Shown here piece after piece: positions 50,505-59,262 of a stretch of DNA of 64,000 nucleotides; within the stretch, counting starts at the first letter, position 1, and each line of letters opens with the position of its first letter. The DNA comes from Caulobacteraceae bacterium (GTDB lineage: Bacteria; Pseudomonadota; Alphaproteobacteria; Caulobacterales; Caulobacteraceae). The stretch spans positions 1,338,980 through 1,402,979 of the forward strand of contig JAUJMO010000001.1 in the NCBI GenBank assembly GCA_030446805.1, written 5' to 3'. The notes beneath the pieces are model-generated. The model searched no databases and was not told the origin of the DNA. It saw only the letters and a list, made by a program, of their open reading frames with translations. The position numbers were made by a program, and so were the translations under genes.

Positions 50505-51572
50505 ATGTCGCACAACACCTTCGGTCGGCTGTTCCGGGTGACCACCTGGGGCGAAAGCCACGGGCCCGCCATCGGCTGCGTGGTGGACGGCTGCCCGCCG
50601 GGGATCGCGCTGGGCGAGGCCGACATCCAGCCTTGGCTGGACCGCCGCAGGCCGGGAACCAGCCGCTTCGTCACCCAAAGGCGAGAGCCGGATCAGGTGC
50701 GGATCCTGTCCGGCGTGTACGAGGGCGTCACCACGGGCACGCCCATCAGCCTCCTCATCGACAACCAAGATGTCCGCTCCAAGGACTACGCGGGGATCAC
50801 CGACGTTTTCCGGCCCGGCCACGCCGACTGGACCTACCAAGCCAAGTACGGGGTCCGCGATCCGCGCGGCGGCGGCCGCTCCTCGGCGCGTGAGACGGCC
50901 GCCCGGGTGGCTGCGGGCGCGGTCGCCCGCAAGATCATCGCGGGCGTGAGGGTTCGCGCAGCGGTGGTCCAGGTCGGGCCGCACGCTGTGGACCGCGCTC
51001 GATGGGACTGGGCCGAGGTCGAGCGCAACGCCGTCTTCTGCCCCGACTCGGAGAGCGTTCCCGTCTGGGAGGCGCACCTGGACGCGGTGCGCAAGGCAGG
51101 CTCCTCCACCGGCGCGGTGGTGGAGGTCGAGGCGTCGGGTGTGCCGCCCGGCTGGGGCGCGCCCGTTCACGCCAAGCTGGACGCCGAGCTGGCGGGCGCG
51201 CTGATGTCCATCAACGCCGTCAAGGGGGTCGAGATCGGCGCGGGCTTCGCCTCCGCCCTGATGTCCGGCGCCGAAGATGTCGACGAGATGCGCGCGGGCC
51301 AGGACGGGCCCGTGTTCCTGTCGAACCACAACGGAGGCGTCCTGGGCGGCATCAGCACCGGGCAGCCGGTGGTGGCGCGGGTCGCGGTCAAGCCCACCGC
51401 CTCCGTCTCGACCCCGCTTCGGACGGTCAATCGGGACGGAAAGGACGCCGAGATCCGCACCACCGGCCGCCACGACCCCTGCGTGGGCCTGCGGGCGGCG
51501 CCGGTGGCCGAGGCCGTCACCGCCTGCGTCCTGGCGGACGCCTTCTTGCAGCACCGGGCTCAGGTCCGATAG
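50505..51572 (+). CDS. aroC: Chorismate synthase
   Basis: 355 residues. The FMN-dependent family signatures [34 protein letters not shown], and the late KPTASVSTP and [17 protein letters not shown] are all present. It converts EPSP to chorismate, the last shared aromatic step; aroK and aroB lie 35 kb away in this window. The ATG at 50505 is close behind the DnaJ-like gene. Confidence 0.97.
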   Translation: MSHNTFGRLFRVTTWGESHGPAIGCVVDGCPPGIALGEADIQPWLDRRRPGTSRFVTQRREPDQVRILSGVYEGVTTGTPISLLIDNQDVRSKDYAGITDVFRPGHADWTYQAKYGVRDPRGGGRSSARETAARVAAGAVARKIIAGVRVRAAVVQVGPHAVDRARWDWAEVERNAVFCPDSESVPVWEAHLDAVRKAGSSTGAVVEVEASGVPPGWGAPVHAKLDAELAGALMSINAVKGVEIGAGFASALMSGAEDVDEMRAGQDGPVFLSNHNGGVLGGISTGQPVVARVAVKPTASVSTPLRTVNRDGKDAEIRTTGRHDPCVGLRAAPVAEAVTACVLADAFLQHRAQVR

Positions 51573-51666
51573 CTCCGCTCGCCCGGTTTCCCTCCGATCG
51601 GCGTTGGGGTCGTCCACGGCCGCAGGCGTGGTCACGGGCAGGAGTGCGCCGCGATTCAGTGATGGA

Positions 51667-51684
51667 CCCCGGCCCTCGCCGGGG
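51667..51684 (+). terminator. Hairpin between aroC and hsp20
   Basis: CCCCGGC and GCCGGGG form a seven-base stem with loop CCTC, 95 bases after the aroC stop. A T-rich stretch (GATTTTGTC) comes about 15 bases later, so termination here is plausible but not classical. Confidence 0.4.
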
Positions 51685-51753
51685 GAGCGGAAGAGGGATG
51701 ATTTTGTCGGTCGAACCCTTGCGACGTCGCACCCCGACGCTACCTATCCCGCT

Positions 51754-51815
51754 GAAGGCGCTGAGCATTCGGGCCTTCGGACACAAACCCTTGCTGATTT
51801 CAGAAGGACATCAAC
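51754..51815 (+). promoter_or_regulatory. Candidate ROSE-type RNA thermometer in the hsp20 leader
   Basis: The 3' hairpin can pair TTGCT (51791-51795) with the Shine-Dalgarno AGGA (51805-51808), leaving the G unpaired, as in the U-U/C-GCU motif of ROSE elements. A second hairpin GAAGGC/GCCTTC (51754-51759 with 51773-51778) precedes it. The ATG is at 51816. ROSE elements control many alphaproteobacterial small heat-shock genes, melting at high temperature. Confidence 0.6.
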
Positions 51816-52298
51816 ATGCGTACCGCCGACTTCTCCCCCCTGTACCGCTCCATGGTCGGGTTCGACCGCCTGGCCACCCTGCTGGACGCCGCGTCCAAGA
51901 GCGAAGCCGCCTCGAACTGGCCGCCCTACAACATCGAAACCACCGGTGAGAACGCCTACCGCGTCGAGATCGCCGTAGCCGGCTTCAAGCCCGAAGAACT
52001 GAACGTCGAAGTCAAGGAAGGCACGCTGATCGTCTCCGGCCGCAAGGCGGCCAATGACGGCGAGCGGCGCTACCTGCACCGCGGCCTCGCGGAGCGGAAC
52101 TTCGAGCGCCGCTTCCAGCTGGCCGACTATGTGGTCGTAACCGACGCCGGCCTGGCCGACGGCCTGCTGCAGATCGACCTGCGGCGCGAGCTGCCGGAGG
52201 CCATGAAGCCCCGCCGGATCGAGATAAAGGGCGCCACTCAGGGACTCGGCCAGACCCAGCCCGAGCTGATCGAAGGCCAGGCGCAGACCGCGGCCTAA
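51816..52298 (+). CDS. Hsp20/alpha-crystallin family small heat-shock protein
   Basis: 160 residues. An IbpA-like N-terminus (LYRSMVGFDRLATLLD) precedes the alpha-crystallin domain (YNIETTGENAYRVEIAVAGFKPEEL split around residue 37-61, TLIVSGRKA, RRYLHRGLAERNFERRFQLADYV). The C-terminal tail has PRRIEIKG, the I-x-I-like anchor. It is an ATP-independent holdase. It has its own leader with a candidate thermometer and is followed by a strong terminator, so it is monocistronic. Confidence 0.95.
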   Translation: MRTADFSPLYRSMVGFDRLATLLDAASKSEAASNWPPYNIETTGENAYRVEIAVAGFKPEELNVEVKEGTLIVSGRKAANDGERRYLHRGLAERNFERRFQLADYVVVTDAGLADGLLQIDLRRELPEAMKPRRIEIKGATQGLGQTQPELIEGQAQTAA

Positions 52299-52324
52299 GC
52301 CGAACCAACCGCTGAGCTGAACCG

Positions 52325-52353
52325 GGCGGCGTGGGCGACCACGCCGCCTTTTT
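52325..52353. terminator. Rho-independent terminator after hsp20
   Basis: GGCGGCGTGG and CCACGCCGCC make a perfect ten-base stem with loop GCGA followed by five T residues. It ends at the stop of the convergent pentapeptide gene. It is the best intrinsic terminator in the window. Confidence 0.88.
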
Positions 52354-53540
52354 CACGCGGGCTCCAGACCCTTGGCGCCCTTGAGATCGGCGTCGTCCAG
52401 GCGCGCGCCTCGAAGATCGGCTCCGGTCAGGTCGGCGCCGCGAAGCACGGCGGCCCGCAGGTCCGCATGGAGCCAACGCCCCTCGCCGACCGCCAGGGGC
52501 CCCAGGGCGGCGTGGCGGAGGTCGGCCATGTTGAGCCTCGCCCCCTGCAATCGAACGCCGCGCAGATCGGCCTCCCGCAGATCGCAGCCGCGCAGGTCAG
52601 CGCCTTCCAGATGGGCCCCGGCCAGCCGCACGCCTTGCATGTTCAAGCCGTAAAAGACGGCGCCGCGCGCGGAGAGCGCCGGCAGGTTGCGGGCGACCAG
52701 CGACTTCAGCGCGCGCAGGTCGGCCCCGTCCAGGTTCAGCGGCTTGCCGCGCTGGGCCTGGGTCTCGCACCAGAGCTCGTGCTCGGCCAGCATGGCCGCG
52801 TGGTCGAGTTGACCCACGTCGGCGCCGGCCGCCTTGTCGGTCAGCACGCCCGTCATGTCCGCCTGGGTAAGGTTGGACAGCGCCATCTTGGCCCCGACCA
52901 GGACCGCGTCATGCAGGTTGGCGCCGGTCAGATCCGAGCCCGACAGATCGGCCCCGGCCAGGTCGGCGCCGCTGAGGTCCGCCTGACGCAGGTTGGCCCG
53001 GTGGAGATTGGCCTGCTTCATCCGCGCATCGGAGAAGTCTGCGCGGGCGGCGACAATGCCCACAAGCTTGGAGCGCTGCAGATTGGCGCCCGCCAGCGAG
53101 GTGGGATTGGCCTCTTGCCGCGCGTCCACCGTGCGCAGCCCGACATTACGATCAGCCGCCGTGATCGCTCCCTCGCGCATGTCCGCCTCGGAAAGATCGG
53201 CCCCCGTCAGGTCCGCGCCCCGGAAACAGGCGCCGCGGAGGTCGGCCCGTTTCAGGCTTGCGCTGCGTAATGTCGCCCCCTCCAGATCGGCCCCGAACAG
53301 GCTGGCGCTGTCCAGCCGCGCCTTGGAGAAGTCGGCCCCCCGGAGCACGGCCCCGGTGAAGTCGGCGTCGCGCAGGTCGCGACCCGCGAAGCTCACGCCG
53401 GACAGGTCGCTGAAGCTGAACACGGCGCGTTGGCCGCCCATGCGCCCGGTCTGCAGCATGGCGTGCTTGAGGCAGGCGGCGTCCGCCTCGGTCTGGCTGA
53501 GGCGGCGGTACTGAAGGGGGTGGCTGGCCGCAGCCGCCAT
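52353..53540 (-). CDS. Pentapeptide-repeat protein
   Basis: 395 residues from the ATG at 53540 (GGAGG eight bases upstream). Two long blocks of A(D/N)LxG-type repeats (about residues 50-130 and 155-245, then 285-390) should form right-handed quadrilateral beta-helices. Between them is a non-repeat stretch of about 45 residues (GQLDHAAMLAEHELWCETQAQ). Known relatives include DNA-mimic gyrase-binding proteins (Qnr/MfpA), but this protein is longer and interrupted, so that role is not implied. The target is unknown. Confidence 0.9.
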   Translation of the reverse strand: MAAAASHPLQYRRLSQTEADAACLKHAMLQTGRMGGQRAVFSFSDLSGVSFAGRDLRDADFTGAVLRGADFSKARLDSASLFGADLEGATLRSASLKRADLRGACFRGADLTGADLSEADMREGAITAADRNVGLRTVDARQEANPTSLAGANLQRSKLVGIVAARADFSDARMKQANLHRANLRQADLSGADLAGADLSGSDLTGANLHDAVLVGAKMALSNLTQADMTGVLTDKAAGADVGQLDHAAMLAEHELWCETQAQRGKPLNLDGADLRALKSLVARNLPALSARGAVFYGLNMQGVRLAGAHLEGADLRGCDLREADLRGVRLQGARLNMADLRHAALGPLAVGEGRWLHADLRAAVLRGADLTGADLRGARLDDADLKGAKGLEPA

Positions 53541-53591
53541 GAACGGGTCCTCCGCACGCAGACGTGCAGCCAACGGCGTAGCTGAAGAGGG

Positions 53592-54005
53592 TTAACCGAG
53601 CGCTGACGCCGCTTCCTCGGCCAGCAGCCCCACCTCCACCGGCACGCCCGCGGCCCTGAGCCGCTCGGGTCCCCTCCCGGCCGCGTAGGGATGTGGATCG
53701 CGGAGAGCCGCCACTACCCGGACCACGCCCGCATCCAGCAGCCGTTCAGAGCACGAGGGCCGGGCCGAACTCCGCTGGCCGCAGGGCTCGAGGGTGACAT
53801 AAGCCGTGGCCCCTCGCGCCGCTTCGCCCGCCATCTCGACCGCCTGCTCCTCTGCATGGGGCCGCCCTCCCAGGCCCGTGACGGCTTCAGCCACCACGAC
53901 CGCGCCTTGCACCAACACGCAGCCCACGGTGGGGTTAGGCGCGGTCAGCCCCACGTGCGGCAGCGCCACGGCGATCGCGCGCCGCATGAAGTGCTCGTCC
54001 GACAC
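53592..54005 (-). CDS. RibD-like deaminase domain protein lacking the reductase domain
   Basis: About 137 residues covering only the CMP/dCMP-type deaminase half of RibD: FMRRAIAVALPHVGLTAPNPTVGCV, zinc-site His-Ala-Glu (RPHAEEQAVEMA) and the Cys pair in TLEPCGQRSSARPSCSERLL. RibD normally continues into a pyrimidine reductase; here a stop follows directly. The loop between the Cys residues differs from the usual SH-GRTPPC. It may be a stand-alone riboflavin-pathway deaminase or a repurposed paralog. GTG at 54005 is used; GTG at 54020 is an alternative. Confidence 0.75.
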   Translation of the reverse strand: MSDEHFMRRAIAVALPHVGLTAPNPTVGCVLVQGAVVVAEAVTGLGGRPHAEEQAVEMAGEAARGATAYVTLEPCGQRSSARPSCSERLLDAGVVRVVAALRDPHPYAAGRGPERLRAAGVPVEVGLLAEEAASALG

Positions 54006-54144
54006 CCAGGTTTTGCTCACCCCGGCGGAGGTCGGGAGCCGGACCGCCACGCTCGGCCGCTGGTGGGAAGGCTTGGCTTGCTCCCACGATGGGCCCCGCC
54101 TTCTCCGAGGAGAGCGGGACCTTGGAGCCTCCAGCGGTCTCCAG

Positions 54145-54858
54145 TCACCCGACAACCGGCAGCGGCTGGGCCCGGCTCTCGTCCAGGTAGCGGGCGCTGG
54201 TGGGGCGCAGGTCGTCGTCAAGCTCGATCAGCAGGGGATTGCCGGTGGGAATCTCCACGCCCACGATGTCGGCTTCGCCAACGCCGAACAGATGCTTGAC
54301 GACCGCGCGGAGCGAATTGCCGTGGGCGGCCACCAGCACGGAGCGGCCGGCCCGCAGCCGCGGCGCGATCTGCTCCTCCCAGTAGGGCAGGACGCGCTCC
54401 AGCGTGGTCTTCAGGCTCTCCGTGTTGGGGATGTCCAGACCCTGGTAGCGGGGGTCCTTTGAGAAATCGTGCTCGCTCCCGGGCTCCATGGGCGGGGGCT
54501 GAATGTCATAGGAACGGCGCCAGATCTTGACCTGCTCCTCGCCGTGCTTGTCCGCGGTCTCCGCCTTGTCCAGACCGGTGAGCGCGCCGTAGTGGCGCTC
54601 GTTCAGCCGCCAGTCCTGCTCCTCCGGCACGCCCGGTTGACCGGCGGTCTGCAAGGCGATCCTGCAGGTCTCGATGGCCCGGCGCAGCACGGAGGTGAAG
54701 GCGTGGTCGAAGCGCACGCCCGCCGCCTTGATCAGCGCGCCGGCCCGTCGCGCCTGGGCCACGCCTTCGGGCGTCAGCTCCACGTCCACCCAGCCGGTGA
54801 AGCGGTTCTCGAGGTTCCACCGGCTCTGGCCGTGGCGAAGAAGGACGAGTTGGGGCAT
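54145..54858 (-). CDS. gpmA: 2,3-bisphosphoglycerate-dependent phosphoglycerate mutase
   Basis: 237 residues. The phosphohistidine motif LVLLRHGQSRWNLENRFTGW, then LNERHYGALTGLDKAETADKHGEEQV split around residues 85-110, and the second His in LVAAHGNSLRAVVKHL. It interconverts 3- and 2-phosphoglycerate. The ATG at 54858 gives the standard N-terminus. Confidence 0.96.
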   Translation of the reverse strand: MPQLVLLRHGQSRWNLENRFTGWVDVELTPEGVAQARRAGALIKAAGVRFDHAFTSVLRRAIETCRIALQTAGQPGVPEEQDWRLNERHYGALTGLDKAETADKHGEEQVKIWRRSYDIQPPPMEPGSEHDFSKDPRYQGLDIPNTESLKTTLERVLPYWEEQIAPRLRAGRSVLVAAHGNSLRAVVKHLFGVGEADIVGVEIPTGNPLLIELDDDLRPTSARYLDESRAQPLPVVG

Positions 54859-55065
54859 GAGGGCGGGGTAGGTCCGGGCGCGAACGGGGTCAAGCGGACC
54901 GCCTGTGCTGCAGCGGCGCCCCAGGCGGCTGCGCGCCGTTGAGCCCCGCCCGAGGTCTGAACGGCTCCCGAGGCGAGTTCCCCGTCCAAACGCCGGGCCG
55001 TTCAATCGCTGGAAAGGCCGCTCCCCGTTTGAAGAGCTGACGACCCCGGAGTATCAGCGCTCAAC

Positions 55066-55257
55066 ATGAACGACCGGGTCTTCTTCTCCCTGTGCGCGCT
55101 GATCGCCATCGGCCTGATCGCGCTGGCGCTGGTCTGGCCGCAAGGGTTGGGCGCGCGCGCGCCCGAGCCGTTCGGGCGGCCTCCGGCCCAGCCTCCGCCG
55201 GGTGCGGCACGCGCCCCGGCCCAAGCTCCCGCCACCCCGGCCACCCTCGCTCCATGA
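55066..55257 (+). CDS. Small single-helix membrane protein with Pro/Ala tail
   Basis: 63 residues: one N-terminal transmembrane helix (VFFSLCALIAIGLIALALVW) then PQGLGARAPEPFG and a Pro/Ala-rich end. No known domain is recognised. Its stop overlaps the kdsD start (ATGA), so it is coupled to Kdo synthesis and could be a small envelope-assembly protein (inference). Confidence 0.7.
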   Translation: MNDRVFFSLCALIAIGLIALALVWPQGLGARAPEPFGRPPAQPPPGAARAPAQAPATPATLAP

Positions 55258-56201
55258 ACGCGGTCGAGGTCGGTCGCCGCGTCCTGCTGGCCGAAGCGGA
55301 GGGGCTGCGCCGCGCGGCGGACGAATTGGGGGACGCCTTCGCCCGGGCCGTGGAGGTGTGCGCCGCCGGCCGCGGCCGCATCGTCTGCACGGGGGTGGGC
55401 AAGTCCGGCCATGTCGGGCGCAAGATCGCCGCCACCCTGGCCTCCACCGGCCAGCCCGCCATCTTCGTCCACGCCACTGAAGCCAGCCATGGCGACTTGG
55501 GCATGATCGGCCCGGGCGACGTGGTCCTGGCGCTGTCCCGCTCCGGCGAGACCCGCGAGCTGGCCGACGTGGTGGCCTATGCCAAGCGTTTCTCCATCCC
55601 GCTGCTGGCGGTCACCGCTGCGGCCGGGAGTGCGCTGGGCCGGGCCGCCGATGTGCTCCTCCTGCTGCCGGACGTACCCGAAGCCACGGACGCGGTGAAC
55701 GCGCCCACCACCTCCACCACTCTGCAGATCGCGCTGGGGGACGCCTTGGCCGTGGCGCTGATGGACCGCCGGGGCTTCGGCGCCGAAGCCTTTCGCGCCT
55801 TCCACCCCGGCGGCAGCCTGGGCGCAGCCCTGCGAACGGTGAACGACCTAATGCACACGGGCGAGGAGCTGCCGTTGGTCGAAGCCGACGCGCCCATGCG
55901 CAGCACTCTTCTGGTCATGACCGAGAAGCGATTCGGCGTGGTGGGCGTGGTCGGGGCGGAGGGACGGCTGGAAGGGGTGGTCACCGACGGCGACCTACGC
56001 CGGCACATGGACGGCCTGCTTGAGCACACGGCCGGCGAGATCATGACGCCCGCGCCCCGCGCCGCCGGCCCCGACCTGCTGGCCGCCCAGGCGTTGAAGC
56101 TAATGAACGACGCCCGGATCACGGTTCTCTTCGTGGTCGAAGACGCTCGCCCGGTGGGCATCCTGCACATCCACGACCTGCTCCGCGCAGGCGTGCTGTA
56201 G
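55254..56201 (+). CDS. kdsD: Arabinose-5-phosphate isomerase, KpsF/GutQ (KdsD) family
   Basis: 315 residues. The N-terminal SIS domain (GRIVCTGVGKSGHVGRKIAATLASTG split at residues 41-66, GDVVLALSRSGETREL, AFHPGGSLGAAL) is followed by two CBS domains (MTEKRFGVVGVV, GVVTDGDLRRHM, LKLMNDARITVLFVVED). It makes arabinose 5-phosphate for Kdo, the inner-core LPS sugar. It opens the envelope-sugar region. Confidence 0.94.
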   Translation: MNAVEVGRRVLLAEAEGLRRAADELGDAFARAVEVCAAGRGRIVCTGVGKSGHVGRKIAATLASTGQPAIFVHATEASHGDLGMIGPGDVVLALSRSGETRELADVVAYAKRFSIPLLAVTAAAGSALGRAADVLLLLPDVPEATDAVNAPTTSTTLQIALGDALAVALMDRRGFGAEAFRAFHPGGSLGAALRTVNDLMHTGEELPLVEADAPMRSTLLVMTEKRFGVVGVVGAEGRLEGVVTDGDLRRHMDGLLEHTAGEIMTPAPRAAGPDLLAAQALKLMNDARITVLFVVEDARPVGILHIHDLLRAGVL

Positions 56202-56286
56202 ACAGCTCCCATCCGGGCGGTGTCGATTGCCCTCCCCTGCGCGCTCCCCTACAGAGCCCAGCTACTTTGAAGCCGGTGTGATCCCG

Positions 56287-57792
56287 ATGCCCTTGCCCGC
56301 ACCCCGCGCCGACCTCGTCAAGAACACGCTTGAGTTCGAGACCATCCCGCTGGTCAAGCCGTCCGGGTTTCGCGAGTACGACGCGCGCTGGCTGCTCGAC
56401 AAGGAGATCAACCTCCTGGGCCTCCAGTCGCTGGGCTTGGCCTTGGGGACCTATATCCACGAGGTGGGCGTGCAGCCCCGCGTGGTGGTGGGTCACGACT
56501 TCCGCGGCTATTCCTTGTCGGTGAAGCAGGCGCTGAGCCTTGGCCTGATCGCCGCCGGCTGCGAGGTGCTGGACATCGGCCTGGCGCTCAGCCCCATGGC
56601 CTATTTCGCCCAGTTCGACCTGGACGCCCCCTGCGTGGCCATGGTCACCGCCAGCCACAACGAGAACGGCTGGACCGGCGTCAAAATGGGCGCCGACCGC
56701 CCGCTGACCTTCGGCCCGGAGGAGATGAGCCGCCTGCGCGAGATCACCCTCGGCGGACTGGGCGTGGAGCGTCCCGGCGGCAAGCTCACCCAGGTGGAGG
56801 GCGTGCGCGAACGTTACATCGCCGACTGCGCGGCCCGGGTTCAGCTCCGGCGCCCGCTCAAGGTGGTGGCCGCCTGCGGCAACGGCACGGCCGGGGCCTT
56901 CGCGCCGGAGGCGCTGCGCCGCATGGGCTGCGAGGTGATCCCCCTGGACGCCGAGCTCGACTTCACCTTTCCGCGCTACAACCCCAACCCAGAAGACCAT
57001 GAGATGCTCATGGACATGGGCAAGGCCGTCCGCGAACACGGGGCGGACCTTTGCTTCGGCTTCGACGGGGACGGAGACCGCTGCGGCGTGGTCGACGATC
57101 AGGGCGAGGAGATCTACGCCGACAAGATCGGACTGATGCTGGCCCGCGACCTGTCGGCCCAGCGCCAGAACGCGACCTTCGTGGTCGACGTGAAGTCCAC
57201 GGGGCTCTACGCCACCGACCCGGTGCTGAAGCAGAACGGCGCCAGCGTGGTCTATTGGAAGACCGGCCACAGCTACATCAAGCGCAAGACCGCCGAACTC
57301 GGCGCCTTGGCCGGGTTCGAGAAATCGGGCCACTTCTTCTTCAACGAACCGCTTGGTCGCGGCTATGACGACGCCCTGGTGGCCGCCGCCAATGTCCTGG
57401 CCATGCTGGACCGCAATCCCGGCAAGCGCTTGTCCGAACTGCGCGCCGCACTGCCCGTCGCGCACACCTCGCTGACCATGTCGCCCCATTGCGACGACGA
57501 GAAGAAGTACGCCTTAGTCCAAGACGTGGTCCGCGAGTACCAGGCGCTCGCCGATGGGGGCGGGACGATCCTGGGACGCCGGATCGCCGAAGTGATCACG
57601 GTGAACGGCGTCCGCGTGGCGCTGGAGGACGGTTCCTGGGTGCTGGTTCGCGCGTCCTCCAACAAGCCCGAACTGGTGGTCGTGGTCGAAAGTCAGCGCT
57701 CCGAGGACGACATGCGGGCGTTGTTCCGCGATGAGGTCAAGGCGCGGCTGTCCAAGCGCCCCGAAGTCGGCGCCTACAACCAGGAAGTCTGA
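56287..57792 (+). CDS. Phosphomannomutase/phosphoglucomutase family protein
   Basis: 501 residues of the alpha-D-phosphohexomutase family. Phosphoserine loop VTASHNENGWTG (Ser near residue 122), metal loop GFDGDGDRCGVVD, sugar-binding FEKSGHFFFNEPLGRGYDD, and C-terminal RASSNKPELVVV. Length fits the alphaproteobacterial PMM/PGM group that links glucose-6-P or mannose-6-P to sugar nucleotides. The ATG at 56287 is used; a GTG at 56278 is possible. Confidence 0.93.
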   Translation: MPLPAPRADLVKNTLEFETIPLVKPSGFREYDARWLLDKEINLLGLQSLGLALGTYIHEVGVQPRVVVGHDFRGYSLSVKQALSLGLIAAGCEVLDIGLALSPMAYFAQFDLDAPCVAMVTASHNENGWTGVKMGADRPLTFGPEEMSRLREITLGGLGVERPGGKLTQVEGVRERYIADCAARVQLRRPLKVVAACGNGTAGAFAPEALRRMGCEVIPLDAELDFTFPRYNPNPEDHEMLMDMGKAVREHGADLCFGFDGDGDRCGVVDDQGEEIYADKIGLMLARDLSAQRQNATFVVDVKSTGLYATDPVLKQNGASVVYWKTGHSYIKRKTAELGALAGFEKSGHFFFNEPLGRGYDDALVAAANVLAMLDRNPGKRLSELRAALPVAHTSLTMSPHCDDEKKYALVQDVVREYQALADGGGTILGRRIAEVITVNGVRVALEDGSWVLVRASSNKPELVVVVESQRSEDDMRALFRDEVKARLSKRPEVGAYNQEV

Positions 57793-57883
57793 TAATCCGT
57801 TCAACCCGCCAAAGCCGGGGCCCAGGTCTGCTTCACGCCGGCTCGCGCTTGCGGCTCAGGAAAGCCTAGGTTCCCGCTTTTGC

Positions 57884-57923
57884 GCGGATGAGCGGATGAG
57901 CGGATGAGCGGATGAGCGGATGA
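57884..57923. repeat. Five tandem copies of the octamer GCGGATGA upstream of ugd
   Basis: Five exact, uninterrupted eight-base units lie in the 165-base spacer before the UDP-glucose dehydrogenase gene, ending 34 bases before its ATG. Because the unit is not a multiple of three, slippage changes leader length and the phase of any leader frame. Copy number is therefore a candidate for variation between strains. Confidence 0.9.
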
Positions 57924-57957
57924 AGGGAATTGTGATGAACGAAGGACCGATCGCCCC

Positions 57958-59262
57958 ATGCGTGTAGCCATGATCGGCACGGGCTATGTGGGCTTGGTGT
58001 CCGGCGCCTGCTTCGCCGACTTCGGCCACGAGGTCACCTGCATCGACAAGGACGCAGGCAAGATCGAGCGGCTGCGCGCAGGCGTCATGCCCATCTATGA
58101 GCCCGGGCTGGAAGGCTTGGTGGCCGCCAACGTCCGTGAGGGCCGGCTCTTTTTCGCGACGGAGGCGGCCGAAGCCGTGCGCGAAGCCGACGCCGTCTTC
58201 ATCGCCGTGGGCACGCCCTCGCGCCGCGGCGACGGCCACGCCGACCTGAGCTACGTCTACGGGGCCGCTGAGGAGATCGCCGACCAGTTGGAAGGCTTCA
58301 CGGTGGTGGTCACCAAGTCCACCGTGCCGGTGGGCACGGGCGACGAGATCGAGCGCATCATCCGCGCGCGGCGCCCCGAAGCTCAGTTCGCCGTGGTCTC
58401 CAACCCGGAGTTCCTGCGCGAAGGCGCCGCCATCGACGACTTCAAGAAACCCGACCGGGTGGTGATCGGCACGGAGGACCCCCGAGCCCAGCCGGTCATG
58501 CGCGAGCTTTATCGCCCGCTGCGCCCGCTGGAGACGCCCATCCTGTTCACCGGGCGGCGCACCTCGGAGCTGATCAAGTACGCCGCCAACGGCTTCCTGG
58601 CCATGAAGATCACCTTCATCAACGAGATGGCCGACCTCTGCGAAGCCGTGGGTGCAGACGTCCAGCAGGTGGCGCGCGGCATCGGGCTGGACGACCGCAT
58701 CGGGCCCAAGTTCCTGCAAGCCGGCCCCGGCTACGGCGGCTCCTGCTTTCCCAAGGACACCCTGGCCCTGGTGCGCACGGCCGCCGACGCCGGCAGCCCC
58801 GTGCGCCTGATCGAGACCACCGTGGCCGTGAACGAGGCCCGCAAAAAGGCCATGGCCGCCAAGATCGCCGCGGCGCTCGGCGGCGATGTGCGCGGCAAGA
58901 CGGTGGGCGTTCTGGGCCTGACCTTCAAGCCGGACACGGACGACATGCGCGACAGCCCCGCCCTGGATATCGTGCCGACGCTCCAGGCCATGGGAGCCCG
59001 CGTTCAGGCGCACGATCCGGAGGGCGCGAACGAGGCCGCCCACCTGCTGGACGGCGTCGACTTTATGGATGGGCCTTATGAGGCCGCTGCGGGCGCTGAC
59101 GCCCTGGTCATTCTCACCGAATGGAACGCCTTCCGGGCGCTGGACCTGGACCGGATCAAGCTCCTGATGGCCCAACCGGTCGTGGTGGACCTCCGCAACG
59201 TTTATGATCCCACGGAAATGGCTGCCTCCGGCTTTCGCTATGCGAGCGTGGGTCGCGTCTAG
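57958..59262 (+). CDS. ugd: UDP-glucose/GDP-mannose dehydrogenase family protein, probably UDP-glucose 6-dehydrogenase
   Basis: 434 residues. Rossmann motif MIGTGYVGLVSGACFADFGH, middle-domain KYAANGFLAMKITFINEMA, catalytic Cys263 in GYGGSCFPKDTLAL, and UDP-binding GLTFKPDTDDMRDSPA. It oxidises UDP-glucose to UDP-glucuronate for surface polysaccharide. The GGA of the ribosome site is about 11 bases from the ATG. A ten-codon frame starting at 57935 with GGGAA before it overlaps this start out of frame. A GCGGATGA repeat tract lies just upstream. Confidence 0.93.
   Translation: MRVAMIGTGYVGLVSGACFADFGHEVTCIDKDAGKIERLRAGVMPIYEPGLEGLVAANVREGRLFFATEAAEAVREADAVFIAVGTPSRRGDGHADLSYVYGAAEEIADQLEGFTVVVTKSTVPVGTGDEIERIIRARRPEAQFAVVSNPEFLREGAAIDDFKKPDRVVIGTEDPRAQPVMRELYRPLRPLETPILFTGRRTSELIKYAANGFLAMKITFINEMADLCEAVGADVQQVARGIGLDDRIGPKFLQAGPGYGGSCFPKDTLALVRTAADAGSPVRLIETTVAVNEARKKAMAAKIAAALGGDVRGKTVGVLGLTFKPDTDDMRDSPALDIVPTLQAMGARVQAHDPEGANEAAHLLDGVDFMDGPYEAAAGADALVILTEWNAFRALDLDRIKLLMAQPVVVDLRNVYDPTEMAASGFRYASVGRV

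Noticed and set aside
51716-51750. An RpoH-type heat-shock promoter (CTTG ... CCTAT) before hsp20
   Set aside because: Both elements are present but the spacing is about 21 bases, where 17-18 is expected, so it was not listed as a feature.
53592-54005. A missing RibD reductase domain caused by a frameshift
   Set aside because: The stop is followed within about 50 bases by the start of the pentapeptide gene, leaving no room for a reductase domain in any frame.
54006-54144. An FMN riboswitch upstream of the RibD-like gene
   Set aside because: The leader has some inverted repeats (for example CTCC/GGAG within CCCGC/GCGGG) but none of the conserved RFN sequence blocks.
57884-57923. A CRISPR or iteron array
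   Set aside because: The units are contiguous octamers with no spacers and no cas, rep or partition genes nearby; a simple sequence repeat explains them.
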